Shown here one piece after another: positions 36,570-44,704 of a DNA stretch of 64,000 nt; positions within the stretch are counted from its first letter, which is position 1; each line of letters opens with the position of its first letter. Source of the DNA: Vacuolonema iberomarrocanum LEGE 07170. GTDB lineage: Bacteria > Cyanobacteriota > Cyanobacteriia > Elainellales > Elainellaceae. The DNA lies in contig JADEXA010000007.1 in assembly GCA_015207365.1 (NCBI GenBank), positions 1-64,000 on the forward strand, given 5' to 3'. Below the pieces are notes generated by a model, which ran no database searches, had not been told where the DNA came from, and was given only the letters and a program-made list of their open reading frames with translations. The position numbers and the translations under genes were made by a program.

Positions 36570-37016
36570 ATGGAACCTGTTTTTGAGCTGGCGTCGGTTT
36601 CAGACCTAGAAACGCTCATCCAATTAATGGGTGAGTTCTATGCCTACGAGGCGTTGCCGTTTGATGAACCGGCTGCCCGCTCAGCGTTACAACTCATCTT
36701 AGGCAATGACTCCTACGGTTGCGTCTACTTGATTGATATTGATGCGGCGATCGCGGGCTATCTCGTCATAACGTTCGGATTTAGCCTAGAGTATGGTGGG
36801 CGGGATGCCTTTGTGGATGAGATCTACCTGCGAGCCGGGTATCGCGGACAGGGGGTTGGAACAAAGAGTTTGCAATTCGCTGAAGCGGTATGCCGAGAGC
36901 AGGGTGTCAAAGTTTTGCACCTAGAAGCAGAACGGAAAAACACCAACGCTCAAGCATTCTATCGAAAAGCTGAATTTGTTGACCACGATCGGATTCTCTT
37001 TACCAAATGGTTGTAA
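36570..37016 (+). CDS. GNAT-family N-acetyltransferase
   Basis: Product of 148 residues with a complete GNAT core: strand CVYLIDIDAAIAGYLVITFG, the acetyl-CoA loop YRGQGVGTKSLQFAE (RGxGxG), VLHLEAERKNTNAQAFYRKAEF and a terminal strand. Its ATG immediately follows the dnaJ stop, so it is translated with the chaperone pair. The substrate is unknown; modification of a protein or small molecule are both possible. Confidence 0.88.
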   Translation: MEPVFELASVSDLETLIQLMGEFYAYEALPFDEPAARSALQLILGNDSYGCVYLIDIDAAIAGYLVITFGFSLEYGGRDAFVDEIYLRAGYRGQGVGTKSLQFAEAVCREQGVKVLHLEAERKNTNAQAFYRKAEFVDHDRILFTKWL

Positions 37017-37118
37017 GCTTGCTGGTCAAAAGCGTTTAACGCTTATGTTTGCGCATTGGCTGTCCCAGGCTCCTGCTGATGTCACTGGGTCGTGATTATT
37101 GTTTGGAGTGCGTCGCTC

Positions 37119-38426
37119 ATGACGACTGTGGAACGAACCTTGGGGGTGATTTCCCTAACAACGCTGCTAGTTTCCTCGCACTATGGTTTGGGGTTCTTGC
37201 TTGGCACAGCGGAACAGGCCGTGACAGGTGGCGCGAGCGGTAGCCTCTACGGCGTTGCCGTTGGCTTGGGGATGATCGGATTGGCGCTGCTCGCCCGGTT
37301 TTATTGGCAGCAGGTAGAGCCCATCTGGACACTGCTGGGCGATCGCTTTGGGTGGCCGTTGAAGCTGGGCAGTGGGCTTATGTCCTGGATTTCGCTCATC
37401 GGCATCGAAGCGGTGCAGATCATTGCCGTTGCTGCGATTTTGGGCATTGCCGGGTATCCTCCGATGCCCACGATGATCTCGGTGACAGTCTGCTTTTGCT
37501 GCCTGTCGCTGTTGCCCGTGGAGCGGGCGAGCTGGGTCGTTCGTGGGTTGCTCCTGGTGAATATTCTGGTTTTGGCGGCAGCACTTTGGCGTTTAGATCA
37601 CGGCATGGCCTACAGCACGGCTTTGACCACGTTTGTCCCAACTCTGGAACAAGTACCGCCCACGGCATCCGTAGGCGTTTTGTTATCGACGGTGTTGCTG
37701 GTACTCGTCGATATGAAGTGTCAGCAGTTTGTGGTGCGATCGCAAGCGGCCAAAATTGCGGTCTGGAGTTGCCTACTCGCTGGCTTGATCCTGATCGCCC
37801 TGGCCTTTTTGCCCAGTGCTCTCGTGTTGGCCGCCCAAACTGCAGGGGTTTTACCGGAATCCGTCACGGGTAAAACGGTGATTCCCTTTATCCTCGGGTG
37901 GTTTGGGGGTGGAACTAGGCAACCGTGGGGCATTCTCGCGATCGCGAGCCTGACGCTCCCCGCTCTGGGGTTAGGGAGCAATATCTTACGCATTCAAACC
38001 AAAGCGCTGACAGACTTGGCTGGATTAGAGCAGACCTTCTACAGACGGTTGGGTTTCACCCTTCTGAATGGGGCATTTGCCTTGGGTATCGCTCTCAAAG
38101 GTGGCGAAATTGTTGGGTTAATCGTGTGCTTTTATGCGGCCTATCTGTCATCTGTGGGTACGCCGTTTATCGCCTACCTACTGGAACAAACCCAGCGCCT
38201 TTCATTTTCTGTCGCGAGTGTTCAACTCTCCTTGGTTACGGGAGGTGTCGCCGCCATTTCCACATTGGGAATCAGCATCTTCTATCCAGATGCGCTCTGG
38301 TTTGATAGCCCTGAACTCACCATTCTGGGGTTCAGCTTCGGGGTGAGTAGCTTCAGTCTCTTGAGTGCCTATGCGCTAGAGAACCGTCCTGAGTGGTTAA
38401 AACTGACCCCAGAAGATATGAGCTAG
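37119..38426 (+). CDS. Multi-pass membrane protein, possible transporter
   Basis: Product of 435 residues from the ATG at 37119, preceded by GGAG 10 bases away; an in-frame GTG at 37092 is an alternative. It has about 12 hydrophobic helices with few charged loops. The pattern (GLGFLLGTAEQAV in the first helix, ILGIAGYPP later, IRTK-like basic loop ILRIQTKALTDL) is reminiscent of the LeuT-fold sodium-solute symporters, but I see no decisive signature. No partner gene. Confidence 0.65.
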   Translation: MTTVERTLGVISLTTLLVSSHYGLGFLLGTAEQAVTGGASGSLYGVAVGLGMIGLALLARFYWQQVEPIWTLLGDRFGWPLKLGSGLMSWISLIGIEAVQIIAVAAILGIAGYPPMPTMISVTVCFCCLSLLPVERASWVVRGLLLVNILVLAAALWRLDHGMAYSTALTTFVPTLEQVPPTASVGVLLSTVLLVLVDMKCQQFVVRSQAAKIAVWSCLLAGLILIALAFLPSALVLAAQTAGVLPESVTGKTVIPFILGWFGGGTRQPWGILAIASLTLPALGLGSNILRIQTKALTDLAGLEQTFYRRLGFTLLNGAFALGIALKGGEIVGLIVCFYAAYLSSVGTPFIAYLLEQTQRLSFSVASVQLSLVTGGVAAISTLGISIFYPDALWFDSPELTILGFSFGVSSFSLLSAYALENRPEWLKLTPEDMS

Positions 38427-38630
38427 GCGTGATAGTTGTAGCGATTGTGGAAGCTGGTAAGACCTGATTTGCATTGGGTCTGGCGTTGTTCTGGTTTTTG
38501 TAGGGTTAGTTTCTAGGAAGTTTGGGTAACTTTTGGGGGGTTTGCCGTAAGCAGGTCGGCAGCGCAAAGTGGATAATTGGATTTCTGAAACCCGTCATTT
38601 TTTGAAGGCGAACCGTCTTCGGATCGAGTA

Positions 38631-40247
38631 ATGAACAACCCACAATTTCAGGGACTACGAGGGGCGATCGCCCGTTTTACTGCGTTTGGTCAGCGGAATG
38701 GTTTGCGACACTTGGGGCGAAATGTTGGGCAAAACGTTGGACGAACCGTTGGACGAAGGGCTGGATGGCGACGGTTTAGCATCTTGTTGCTAGGGCTGGG
38801 GCTAGCGTTGGGGCTGGGGCAGTCGTCTTGTATGCAGATGTCAGGGGCACAGGTGGAGGCTGTTGCGGATGCAGCGCCCCGCACGGTGTTTGTGCATTTG
38901 TTTGAGTGGTCGTGGGAGGATGTGGGAGCGGAATGCGAAGCAGTGCTGGGGCCACAGGGCTATGCCGCGGTGCAAATTTCGCCGCCCCAGGAGCATGTGG
39001 TGTTGCCAGAAGCTAAGTTCCCCTGGTGGCAACGCTATCAACCCGTGAGCTATCAACTGGAGAGCCGGAGTGGCGATCGCACCCAATTGCGCGAGATGAT
39101 TCGTCGCTGCCACGCCGCTGGTGTGGCGGTTTATGCGGATGCCGTCATCAACCACATGGCGGGCGTTGAGGGGGGTGTGGGTAGCGCGGGGACATCCTTT
39201 ACCAAATATGACTATCCGGGGTTGTACAGCGATCGCGACTTCAACACCTGCCGCCGCAATATTGATACCTATCAGGATCGCGATACTGTGACCCAGTGCG
39301 AACTGGTGGGGCTGGCGGATCTGAATACAGCCTCACCCCAGGTGCAGGAGCGGATTGTCAATTACCTGAGTGATCTGGTGGAATTGGGGATTGATGGGTT
39401 CCGCATCGATGCGGCGAAGCATATGCGGGCGGAGGAGCTGGGCGAAATTTTGACACAACTCCGTTCCCGGGTGGAGGAGGATCCCTACATTTACCAGGAA
39501 GTGATTGATCCAGGGACGGAAGCCATCACGAAAACCGAGTTCTATGACATGGGTGATGTGCATGAGTTTGAGTATGGCCGCATCGTCAGCGAAAGCTTTT
39601 TGGGGATCAATGACCGGGCGATCGCCCAACTAGAAACCCTGGGCGAATCTTGGGGATTGATGCCAGCCGACAAAGCGGTAGTGTTTATCGACAATCACGA
39701 CAAGCAACGGGGGCATGGCGGGGGCGGCAATTACCTTACCCACAAAGACCGAGAGCTCTACGAACTCGCGAATGTGTTTATGCTGGCGTATCCCTACGGC
39801 TATCCACAAGTAATGTCGAGTTATCCATTTACAGATACTGAAGCCGGGCCGCCATCGACAGAGACGGGCAAGACGCTACCCGTATTTGACGATGAAGGGG
39901 TAACCTGTGGCGATCGCTGGGTCTGTGAGCATCGCTGGGACACAATTGCCCCGATGGTGACCTGGCGCAATGATGCGGATGGGACGCCGCTGAACCACTG
40001 GTGGAGTAATGGGGCGGATCAAATTGCCTTTGGGCGGGGCGATCGGGGCTTCGTCATCATCAATCGCAATGACCAGCCGCTGACACAAACCTTCCAGACA
40101 GCACTTCCTCCAGGGCGCTACTGCAATCTACTGACCGAAGAGCGCTGCACCGAGGTTCTCATGGTGGATGATGTCGGTTCTCTGACAGCAGCGGTAGAGG
40201 GAATGGGGGCGATCGCTCTTTCTCAGGTTGCGATCCCAAATCCCTGA
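38631..40247 (+). CDS. Secreted alpha-amylase, GH13 family
   Basis: Product of 538 residues cleaving alpha-1,4-glucans outside the cytoplasm. The N-terminus has a basic Arg/Gly-rich segment with GRNVGQNVGRTVGRR repeats, a hydrophobic helix and LGQSSC, which could be a lipobox. The catalytic barrel carries YADAVINHMAG (region I), DGFRIDAAKHM with the nucleophile Asp (II), YQEVIDPG with the acid Glu (III) and VVFIDNHDKQRG (IV). HLFEWSWEDVGAECE near the start of the domain is typical of the animal/actinobacterial amylase subfamily. A C-terminal all-beta domain follows. The gene stands alone. Confidence 0.92.
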   Translation: MNNPQFQGLRGAIARFTAFGQRNGLRHLGRNVGQNVGRTVGRRAGWRRFSILLLGLGLALGLGQSSCMQMSGAQVEAVADAAPRTVFVHLFEWSWEDVGAECEAVLGPQGYAAVQISPPQEHVVLPEAKFPWWQRYQPVSYQLESRSGDRTQLREMIRRCHAAGVAVYADAVINHMAGVEGGVGSAGTSFTKYDYPGLYSDRDFNTCRRNIDTYQDRDTVTQCELVGLADLNTASPQVQERIVNYLSDLVELGIDGFRIDAAKHMRAEELGEILTQLRSRVEEDPYIYQEVIDPGTEAITKTEFYDMGDVHEFEYGRIVSESFLGINDRAIAQLETLGESWGLMPADKAVVFIDNHDKQRGHGGGGNYLTHKDRELYELANVFMLAYPYGYPQVMSSYPFTDTEAGPPSTETGKTLPVFDDEGVTCGDRWVCEHRWDTIAPMVTWRNDADGTPLNHWWSNGADQIAFGRGDRGFVIINRNDQPLTQTFQTALPPGRYCNLLTEERCTEVLMVDDVGSLTAAVEGMGAIALSQVAIPNP

Positions 40248-40506
40248 TGGATTCCTGCCACCCAAACTGCCGAAAATCGGGGGATTCCTTCACATAAATT
40301 TAAGCCAAATTTTTGCGACATCCTCCGGTCATTCCATCCTGAATTTCGCAAAAAGTCATAGGATAAGGAGTAATTCAGCAATTTTACGGGGAAATGGGGG
40401 AACCTTCTTTAGAGGAGCAATCGCCCCTAGTTTGTCGTCTTATTGCTGTAAGCGGGATGACGGGCAATACGCATCTGCCATTGGTGTGTAGCGGGTAGGC
40501 AGACCC

Positions 40507-42498
40507 ATGACGAAGAAAAACAAGTTAGCTCTCGATACGGCTGGGACGGGCGATACGCTTGCTCTGGAAGATTCGTCGGTCGGTTCCCTTAACAAGGGGC
40601 AGGGTACCCCCTGGAAGTTGTGGCTGGTTGGGCTGAATGCCTGTGCTTTGTTGAGTGGAATTGCTGGAGCCGCTTTAATTTGGCTTCTGTCTCTCCCTCC
40701 TGCACCGGAATGTGACAAGTTGACGAACTTTTCGTCGGAGCGGATGCAGTTGCACTGCATTGAAGCGGCGGCAGAGTCGGGCGAGTTACGCGATTTGTTG
40801 GTGGGGCTAGATGCGCTGGAAGCCTGGACTCCCAATCGCCCCCTCTACAGTGTGGCCCAGACTCTGACAGATGATTGGTCAGAGCAGATTTTCTACGCAG
40901 CACAGCAGCGCGTTCAGGAGAATGACGTGGACGGGGCGCTGCGGATGCTTGCCAAAATCCCCACAAACAGCTCCGTCTACATGGAAGCTCAGGACTTTGC
41001 AGCCCAGTGGACGGGAATTGCCCAGCAAGGCGCGGTGATCGTCCAGCAGGCGGAAGCGGCGATGCAAGCCCAGGACTGGCTCACAGCGTCGGAAAAGATT
41101 CAAGAATTGGAGCGAATGCCGCAGGATTATTGGCGGACGGAGCAGGCGATGGTCTTGTCGCAGCGGGTGTGGCAGGAGCGCCAGGGGCGGAAGGTGCAGC
41201 AGGAGGCATTGCAAGCGCAGTCTGGGGCGCTGGCGGATGTGGTGAAAGCCGTGGAAATGGTCAGCACGATAGGAGCCACAACCTACGCATATCAAGATTT
41301 ACAGCCCATCCTCAATCAATGGGGGAGCCTGTTGTTGGATGCCGGACGAATCCATTGGCAAGCCGCAGAATTTGAAGCGGCGATCGCCCTGGCTGACCAA
41401 GCTAAAACGATTCCATCGCTGACCCATGAAGCTACGCATTTGCAGCAGTTGGTGGAAGCGCGACAGTTGGCCGTTCTTACCGATAGTAAGTGGCAAACAT
41501 CCCCACAGGATGTCGTTCGGTTGATGGAAGCGATCGCCGCAGTCGAAGCGATTCCATCAGACAGTCGCTTCTTTGCCCAGGCGGAAGATAGTCGTCTCAG
41601 TTGGTCGCAACAACTCGACGATTTGCAGCGGCTCCAAATGGCACAGGCATTGGCCAATCTAGGGGTAGAAGAAACCTATCGAGTGGCGATCGCCCAGGCC
41701 CAGCAAATTTCCCCCAATCGCCTCCGGCGACAACAGGCCCAAACGCTGATTGCCCATTGGCGGAGTGAAATCGAGCGGTTGGAAGATGCGCCGCTGTTGG
41801 TGCAAGCGCGGCAAGCCGCCGCAGGGGGTGACATTCCTCAGCTGCGGCAGGCGATCGTCCAGGCTCGGCAAATTCCCCTGGGTCGTGCCCTGCGTGGCGA
41901 AGCCCAGGCTGCTATCTACGAATGGGTGGCACAAATTCAGCGGATTGAGGATGCACCCTTACTCAATCTGGCTCGCACCCAAGCTCAGCAAGGCAACTTG
42001 CAGCAAGCGATTCAAACAGCGTCGGCTATTCAGTCGGGGCGTGCATCGCATATCGAGGCGCAGGCATCGGTTCAGCAATGGCGTAATCGCATTCGGCAAG
42101 CCGAGCAGGCACGGCAGCGCCAGGCGGAACAACGCCGTCGAGAGGCGATCGCGACCGCTGAAGCCGCTGCTAAACCCGAGCCATCTGTGGCCGTAGAAAC
42201 GCCAGCTCCAGCCGCTCGTCGTCCGGCTCCAGCCCCTCGTCCAGTCGCTCCGGTTGCACCAGCCCCAGCCCCGGTCGCCCCCCCGCCAGTTGCTGCTCCA
42301 TCCCCTGCAACCCCAGCAGAGCCGTTGCAGGAAGCCGTGGAGCCTCAATATGCCCCGATGCAGCCCGCATCTCGGCGAGAGGTACCAGCCCCGGTCGCCC
42401 CCCCTGCGCCCGTGCAGGCGGAGCCGGTGAGTCCGGCGGTGCCGACAACATCTCAACCGCTCTCTCAAACGGGTGCAACAGGCGCGGAACTGCTGTAA
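40507..42498 (+). CDS. Membrane-anchored helical-repeat protein, function unknown
   Basis: Product of 663 residues. One membrane helix (LWLVGLNACALLSGIAGAAL) near residue 45. A long Gln/Ala/Glu-rich helical region (about 80-540) follows, with TPR-like repeats. The last two units are near copies (LEDAPLLVQARQAAAGGDIP and IEDAPLLNLARTQAQQGNLQ). The final 110 residues are Ala/Pro-rich. Similar proteins in cyanobacteria are often mis-annotated as segregation ATPases; there is no P-loop here. It may be a scaffold on the outer face of the membrane. Confidence 0.75.
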   Translation: MTKKNKLALDTAGTGDTLALEDSSVGSLNKGQGTPWKLWLVGLNACALLSGIAGAALIWLLSLPPAPECDKLTNFSSERMQLHCIEAAAESGELRDLLVGLDALEAWTPNRPLYSVAQTLTDDWSEQIFYAAQQRVQENDVDGALRMLAKIPTNSSVYMEAQDFAAQWTGIAQQGAVIVQQAEAAMQAQDWLTASEKIQELERMPQDYWRTEQAMVLSQRVWQERQGRKVQQEALQAQSGALADVVKAVEMVSTIGATTYAYQDLQPILNQWGSLLLDAGRIHWQAAEFEAAIALADQAKTIPSLTHEATHLQQLVEARQLAVLTDSKWQTSPQDVVRLMEAIAAVEAIPSDSRFFAQAEDSRLSWSQQLDDLQRLQMAQALANLGVEETYRVAIAQAQQISPNRLRRQQAQTLIAHWRSEIERLEDAPLLVQARQAAAGGDIPQLRQAIVQARQIPLGRALRGEAQAAIYEWVAQIQRIEDAPLLNLARTQAQQGNLQQAIQTASAIQSGRASHIEAQASVQQWRNRIRQAEQARQRQAEQRRREAIATAEAAAKPEPSVAVETPAPAARRPAPAPRPVAPVAPAPAPVAPPPVAAPSPATPAEPLQEAVEPQYAPMQPASRREVPAPVAPPAPVQAEPVSPAVPTTSQPLSQTGATGAELL

Positions 42499-42587
42499 GC
42501 AAACGCATTTGGTATCTCGCAATACGGAGCTGACGCTCTAGAATAGAACGCGGATAGTCTGTTCGCGAACCTATTGAACGTATTGAT

Positions 42588-43427
42588 ATGAATTCCACCT
42601 TGAGAAATGCGTCTGGAACTGTTTTTGGGGCGATCGCCCTGGCCTTGCTAGTGCTGGGACTCAACGCTTTTGTTGTGATCAACCCCGGTCAGGCCGGCGT
42701 ATTGAGCATCCTTGGAAAAGCCCAGGATGCACCCTTGTTTGAAGGCATTCACCTAAAGCCACCTCTGATTTCCCGCCTCGATTTGTACGACGTGACGGTA
42801 CAAAAGTTCGAGGTGCCTGCCCAAAGCTCCACCAACGACCTGCAATATCTCTCTGGCCGCTTTGCGATCAACTTTCGGCTCGACCCTAGCCGAGTGGTGA
42901 ATATTCGGCGAGAGCAGGGCACGCTGGAAAATGTCGTGACCAAAATTGTGGCTCCTCAAACCCAGGAAGCCTTCAAAATTGCAGCGGCTCTCCGCACCGC
43001 CGAAGAATCCATCACCCAACGGGACTTGCTAAAGCGTGACTTTGACATCGCTTTGCAAAAACGTCTGGAAAAATATGGCATCAGCATCCTAGATACCAGT
43101 GTGGTTGACCTCCAGTTCTCGACGGAGTTTGCCCGAGCGGTTGAAGAAAAGCAGATTGCTGAGCAGCGGGCACGGCGAGCGGTGTTTGTCGCCCAGGAAG
43201 CCCAGCAGGAAGCCCAGGCAGAAATCAACCGGGCACAGGGTAAAGCCGAAGCCCAGCGATTGCTAGCCGAAACGCTGAAAGCGGCTGGGGGCGAACTCGT
43301 CCTCCAGAAAGAGGCGATCGAAGCGTGGCGAGAAGGGGGCGCACAAATGCCTAAAGTGCTTGTCATGGGACAGGAGGGCGGCAGCGTACCGTTCTTGTTC
43401 AACCTCGAAAGCGTGGGCGATTCCTGA
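42588..43427 (+). CDS. Prohibitin/SPFH-domain protein
   Basis: Product of 279 residues. One N-terminal membrane helix (GAIALALLVLGLNAFVVINPG) is followed by a prohibitin-type SPFH domain (GIHLKPPLISRLDLYDVTVQ) and a long Ala/Glu/Gln coiled coil (EKQIAEQRARRAVFVAQEAQ, then EINRAQGKAEAQRLLAE). Such proteins form ring-shaped oligomers in the membrane and modulate FtsH-type proteases or lipid domains. No protease is adjacent. A terminator follows. Confidence 0.93.
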   Translation: MNSTLRNASGTVFGAIALALLVLGLNAFVVINPGQAGVLSILGKAQDAPLFEGIHLKPPLISRLDLYDVTVQKFEVPAQSSTNDLQYLSGRFAINFRLDPSRVVNIRREQGTLENVVTKIVAPQTQEAFKIAAALRTAEESITQRDLLKRDFDIALQKRLEKYGISILDTSVVDLQFSTEFARAVEEKQIAEQRARRAVFVAQEAQQEAQAEINRAQGKAEAQRLLAETLKAAGGELVLQKEAIEAWREGGAQMPKVLVMGQEGGSVPFLFNLESVGDS

Positions 43428-43453
43428 CGTTTATAGGATGAATCCGCTAATCA

Positions 43454-43492
43454 TGCGATCGCTCTTGAGGGGGCGATCGCATTGTTTTTTTC
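43454..43492 (+). terminator. Terminator built from two HIP1 octamers
   Basis: TGCGATCGC and GCGATCGCA form the stem around CTCTTGAGGG-type loop bases, followed by TTGTTTTTTT. It closes the prohibitin transcript. Confidence 0.75.
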
Positions 43493-43517
43493 CCGACAAG
43501 CGCGAGGGTTTCAAACA

Positions 43518-44108
43518 ATGATTATTTGGCTGAATGGAGCCTTTGGTGTTGGCAAAACCCAGACAGCCTTTGAACTACACAGCCGCATTCCTGGTAGTTT
43601 TGTGTTCGACCCTGAGCAGATCGGCTTTTTTCTCCGCAAATTTTTACCGTCAGACGCATTTGCAGGGGATTTTCAGCAGCATCGCATCTGGCGTGAGTTT
43701 ACTTATCAAGGGTTGCACTATGCCGCTGCCAACGTTGTAGGCCCCATCATCGTGCCAATGACTATCGTGGATCCGCTCTACTACGACCAAACGGTGGGGG
43801 CATTGCAGCGCAAGAACTTGCAGGTGCATCACTTCACGTTGCTGGCGTCTCGCGATACGATTCTGCGGCGACTGCGGCGGCGGGGCGATGGCCGCAATTC
43901 TTGGAATGCACACCAATTGGATCGATGCCTAGAATCTTTGTCAGACGAAATGTTTGCTGTTCATCTCAACACAGACGGAAAAACGATTGAGGCCGTTGCC
44001 GAGGAAATTGCTCGCTCTGTAGGGCTTGACCTCAACCCGCCAACCTGGCATCCGATGTTACGTCCACTCAAACGAATGGTTATACAAATCCGCCATATCC
44101 GGTTCTAA
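43518..44108 (+). CDS. TmrB-like P-loop protein
   Basis: Product of 196 residues from MIIWLNGAFGVGKTQTAFEL, where GAFGVGKT is the Walker A. An in-frame ATG 12 codons upstream lies within the preceding terminator's T-run, so I reject it. The pattern SFVFDPEQIGFFLR and VPMTIVDPLYYDQTV, with RRLRRRGDGRNSW as a lid, resembles tunicamycin-resistance protein TmrB and related kinases of small molecules. The substrate is unknown. No operon partner. Confidence 0.8.
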   Translation: MIIWLNGAFGVGKTQTAFELHSRIPGSFVFDPEQIGFFLRKFLPSDAFAGDFQQHRIWREFTYQGLHYAAANVVGPIIVPMTIVDPLYYDQTVGALQRKNLQVHHFTLLASRDTILRRLRRRGDGRNSWNAHQLDRCLESLSDEMFAVHLNTDGKTIEAVAEEIARSVGLDLNPPTWHPMLRPLKRMVIQIRHIRF

Positions 44109-44121
44109 TTAGCGTTCGGGG

Positions 44122-44182
44122 TTGCAGAATCTCAGGATGATTTTGGGTGCAGGATGCCCAAAATCATCCTGAGATTCTGCAA
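44122..44182. repeat. Perfect 26-bp-arm palindrome
   Basis: Arms begin TTGCAGAATCTCAGGATG and end in the exact complement, loop TGCAGGATG. It lies just after the TmrB-like gene. No other copy of this sequence is in the window, but its architecture matches the other palindromes. Confidence 0.7.
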
Positions 44183-44354
44183 TGCCTTACGTCCTTTCAC
44201 GCAGCGATTTATAGCGGTATCAGAGCGATCAATTCGGCTAAGGTGGTATCGCTATCCGCTGCCATTAATCCATTGGAGTGGTTTTCTACAAGAAATTCTT
44301 GTTTCTTTTATTCTCTGCCCATAAGGGATACGGCGCTATGCACTCAGGCAGAAG

Positions 44355-44406
44355 CCCATCATTTTTTGAAAGCCTCCGCGGTGTAGAGCTTTCAAAAAAT
44401 GATGGG
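44355..44406. repeat. Palindrome sharing the core of family A
   Basis: CCCATCATTTTTTGAAAGC pairs with GCTTTCAAAAAATGATGGG around an unpaired 14-base tip. The ATTTTTTGAAAGC core is that of family A, but the flanks are different. Confidence 0.6.
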
Positions 44407-44467
44407 GTTTGAATCTCAATGCGTAAGACCATAGCTCTGGTCTAGAACGACTCACAGGCTTTGAGCG

Positions 44468-44704
44468 GAAATAGTCAATGGGTTCGTTCGTGCAGACAAC
44501 TCAATCAATCGAGCGTCCTGCTCGAATAGGCGATGGTGACTGAAGTAAACACCGCACAGGTTCTCACATAACTGCCGAAAGATCTCAAGTGGGCTCCCTA
44601 CACTAAGCGTGGTGCAAAGCAAGGATGAGAATTTAGCCCTTTCATCCTAAAAGCGTTTGCCCCTTTCTAGTCCTAGATCACATTGTAGTAAGGAGTGACT
44701 CTTT
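44468..44704 (+). repeat. Duplicated leader of the first RTX gene
   Basis: About 237 bases before the first FG-GAP/RTX gene recur almost unchanged at 47204-47435 before the second. Differences are a few substitutions and small indels. It includes the ribosome binding site AAGGAGTG and should contain the promoter of each gene. Confidence 0.85.
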
